This document shows, one piece after another, positions 5,299-6,003 of a stretch of DNA of 6,003 nucleotides. Both the position numbers and the translations under genes were made by a program. The stretch lies in NCBI GenBank assembly GCA_934725005.1, contig CAKVBE010000061.1, forward strand, positions 1 to 6,003, in the 5' to 3' direction. Below the pieces are notes generated by a model. It had not been told where the DNA came from. It searched no databases and was given only the letters and a program-made list of their open reading frames with translations. The first letter of the stretch is position 1. Each line of letters opens with the position of its first letter. The DNA comes from an uncultured Rickettsiales bacterium. GTDB lineage: Bacteria > Pseudomonadota > Alphaproteobacteria > Rickettsiales > UBA1997.

Positions 5299-5679
5299 AT
5301 GGAAGAAGAAATTTTGTATACTAAAGACCATTATTGGATCATTGTAGACAACGGAGTGGCAACAGTTGGCTTATCTAGTTTTATAACAGATAAGATGGAT
5401 GATATTTCTTACATTGAAGTACAGGACGTTGGTTCTGTTTGCAATAAAACCGATATAATAGGTGCCGTAGCATTCGATGGAGAAGAATTAGAACTTAGTG
5501 CTCCACTCACGGGCGAAATAATGGACATAAATGATGTCCTCTTAGATGAGCCTCAAAGTCTAAAAGATTCATTAAAAGACATAGACTGGATGTATAAGAT
5601 GTCTGTCACACAGAAGGATGAACTAGAAGACTTGATGACCGAAGAACAATATCAAGAATTTTTAGATGAGGAAATGTAA
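5299..5679 (+). CDS. GcvH-like (glycine cleavage H) protein lacking the lipoyl lysine
   Basis: The protein is 126 aa from the ATG at 5299; the frame continues upstream to a TTG at 5263, but promoter position and family length favour the ATG. It has the GcvH/lipoyl-domain fold signature: I-L-Y-T-K-D-H-Y-W (5-13), A-T-V-G-L-S-S-F (21-28), I-S-Y-I-E-V-Q-D-V-G (36-45), S-A-P-L-T-G-E-I (67-74) and D-W-M-Y-K-M (96-101). In a functional H protein an E-S-V-K motif precedes the A-P-V-S-G turn, and its Lys carries lipoate. Here that stretch reads A-V-A-F-D-G-E-E-L-E-L-S-A-P, with no Lys between residues 50 and 89. It therefore cannot be lipoylated at the usual place or serve as the normal aminomethyl carrier. 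The protein is markedly acidic, especially over the last 20 residues. No gcvT, gcvP, lipoate ligase or sirtuin gene adjoins. Family assignment is firm; the function is unknown. Confidence 0.85.
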   Translation: MEEEILYTKDHYWIIVDNGVATVGLSSFITDKMDDISYIEVQDVGSVCNKTDIIGAVAFDGEELELSAPLTGEIMDINDVLLDEPQSLKDSLKDIDWMYKMSVTQKDELEDLMTEEQYQEFLDEEM

Positions 5680-5705
5680 ACTCGAAGCTAAGTTATAAAA
5701 AGATA

Positions 5706-5715
5706 GTCGTACGAC
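5706..5715. repeat. 10-bp perfect palindrome after gcvH-like gene
   Basis: gtcgtacgac is a perfect palindrome 26 bp after the gcvH-like stop, just before a larger hairpin. Its GC content stands out locally. No specific function can be assigned. Confidence 0.3.
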
Positions 5716-5722
5716 GATTGAC

Positions 5723-5750
5723 GGTACTGACTTATTATTTAGTCAGTACC
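5723..5750. terminator. Strong hairpin between converging reading frames, terminator-like but without a U-tract
   Basis: ggtactgact (5723-5732) and agtcagtacc (5741-5750) are perfectly complementary and enclose an 8-nt loop. On neither strand does a clear T-run follow at once, so it is not a canonical intrinsic terminator. Its placement after the gcvH-like gene, and just after a possible minus-strand membrane-protein end, fits a shared transcription boundary. Confidence 0.5.
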
Positions 5751-5758
5751 TTGTAATG

Positions 5759-5857
5759 TTATCTTGCCGCTTTTTTAAACATAAGATAGTATCTCCAACC
5801 AATAAATATACTTATTATGTACACAACATATATAAATACAAATGTTAATAAATATAC
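5759..5857 (-). pseudogene. Possible C-terminal fragment of a membrane protein
   Basis: On the minus strand a frame ending in TAA (5761-5759) encodes about 20 uninterrupted hydrophobic or aromatic residues. A G-W-R-Y-Y-L-M-F-K-K-A-A-R tail and the stop follow, and the hairpin at 5723-5750 lies directly downstream. A last transmembrane helix with a basic cytoplasmic tail looks exactly like this. The frame stays open to about 5970, but from about 5850 the plus strand encodes a convincing sulfatase-type domain, so the two readings conflict there. Either the gene is cut at the junction near 5850, or the hydrophobic frame is a chance product of AT-rich antisense sequence. Confidence 0.3.
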
Positions 5858-6003
5858 AGGTGTGTATAAGGATAAGAATCTTGTTTTGGTATTGGCTGAA
5901 TCTTTAAACAATTTTCCAATTGACGAAGAGATAACACCTACTTTGTATAAAATGGTAAACGAAGGATTCTATTTTGATAATTACTATGCCCCTTTATATC
6001 AAG
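5817..6003 (+). CDS. LTA-synthase/sulfatase-like phosphotransferase, start of catalytic domain (3' end outside window)
   Basis: The frame encodes the beginning of the alkaline-phosphatase-superfamily catalytic domain found in LtaS- and MdoB-like phosphoglycerol transferases. Visible are N-K-Y-T-G-V-Y-K-D-K-N (about residues 9-19 from the ATG at 5817), the beta strand L-V-L-V-L-A-E-S-L (20-28), with the acidic residue expected to bind the metal, then I-T-P-T-L-Y-K-M (38-45) and G-F-Y-F-D-N-Y-Y-A-P (50-59). The catalytic Thr would lie just past the window end. Such enzymes normally carry several N-terminal membrane helices before this domain, with the catalytic part outside the cytoplasmic membrane. 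Here the frame opens only at 5790, so no membrane domain is encoded in phase. The ATG at 5817 is the only ATG in the open stretch before the conserved part and has no good ribosome site. The gene may be 5'-truncated, rearranged or misassembled. Confidence 0.7.
   Translation, partial: MYTTYINTNVNKYTGVYKDKNLVLVLAESLNNFPIDEEITPTLYKMVNEGFYFDNYYAPLYQ

Overview
The window is a 6.0 kb AT-rich stretch of bacterial chromosome. The 5' end carries the C-terminus of an MlaE-type permease, a component of outer-membrane lipid transport, so the host is most likely a diderm. With the very low GC, the short Pgi and the Neisseria-like class III Fic protein, this suggests a host-associated proteobacterium, possibly an AT-rich alphaproteobacterium. 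That placement is inference; nothing in the window fixes the taxon.

Layout. Bases 1-307: end of mlaE (+). Bases 323-934: a complete class III Fic AMP-transferase (+), 15 bp after mlaE, with a promoter lying inside the mlaE 3' end. Bases 935-1425: no ordinary gene. This stretch holds a 220-bp element bounded by inverted repeats whose stems pair best as minus-strand RNA, followed by a plus-strand promoter that seems to drive a roughly 50-nt transcript with an 18-codon leaderless ORF. Bases 1426-3241: a minus-strand accessory pair, an OLD-family ATPase/TOPRIM nuclease followed by an HNH nuclease fragment that looks like the severed C-terminus of a DUF262-type restriction protein. Bases 3284-3302: a hairpin separating this pair from pgi. 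Bases 3313-4539: complete glucose-6-phosphate isomerase (-). Bases 4540-5298: a very AT-rich intergenic region between divergent genes, with two families of short palindromic repeats and the promoters of pgi and of the next gene. Bases 5299-5679: a GcvH-like protein (+) that lacks the lipoyl-accepting lysine. Bases 5680-6003: a strong hairpin, a possible minus-strand membrane-protein C-terminus, and, head-on to it, the start of an LTA-synthase/sulfatase-like catalytic domain (+) cut by the window end.

How they fit together. pgi is core glycolysis and mlaE is envelope maintenance. Between them sits an accessory block: a Fic toxin-like enzyme with a built-in inhibitory helix, an unexplained RNA or mobile-element-like feature, and an OLD plus HNH nuclease pair reminiscent of anti-phage systems (Gabija, Septu, Retron-Eco8) but matching none of them by gene content. 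The best leads are the OLD/HNH junction at an A7 tract, the 220-bp structured element, the palindrome cluster upstream of gcvH, the lysine-less GcvH, and the discordant junction near 5850.
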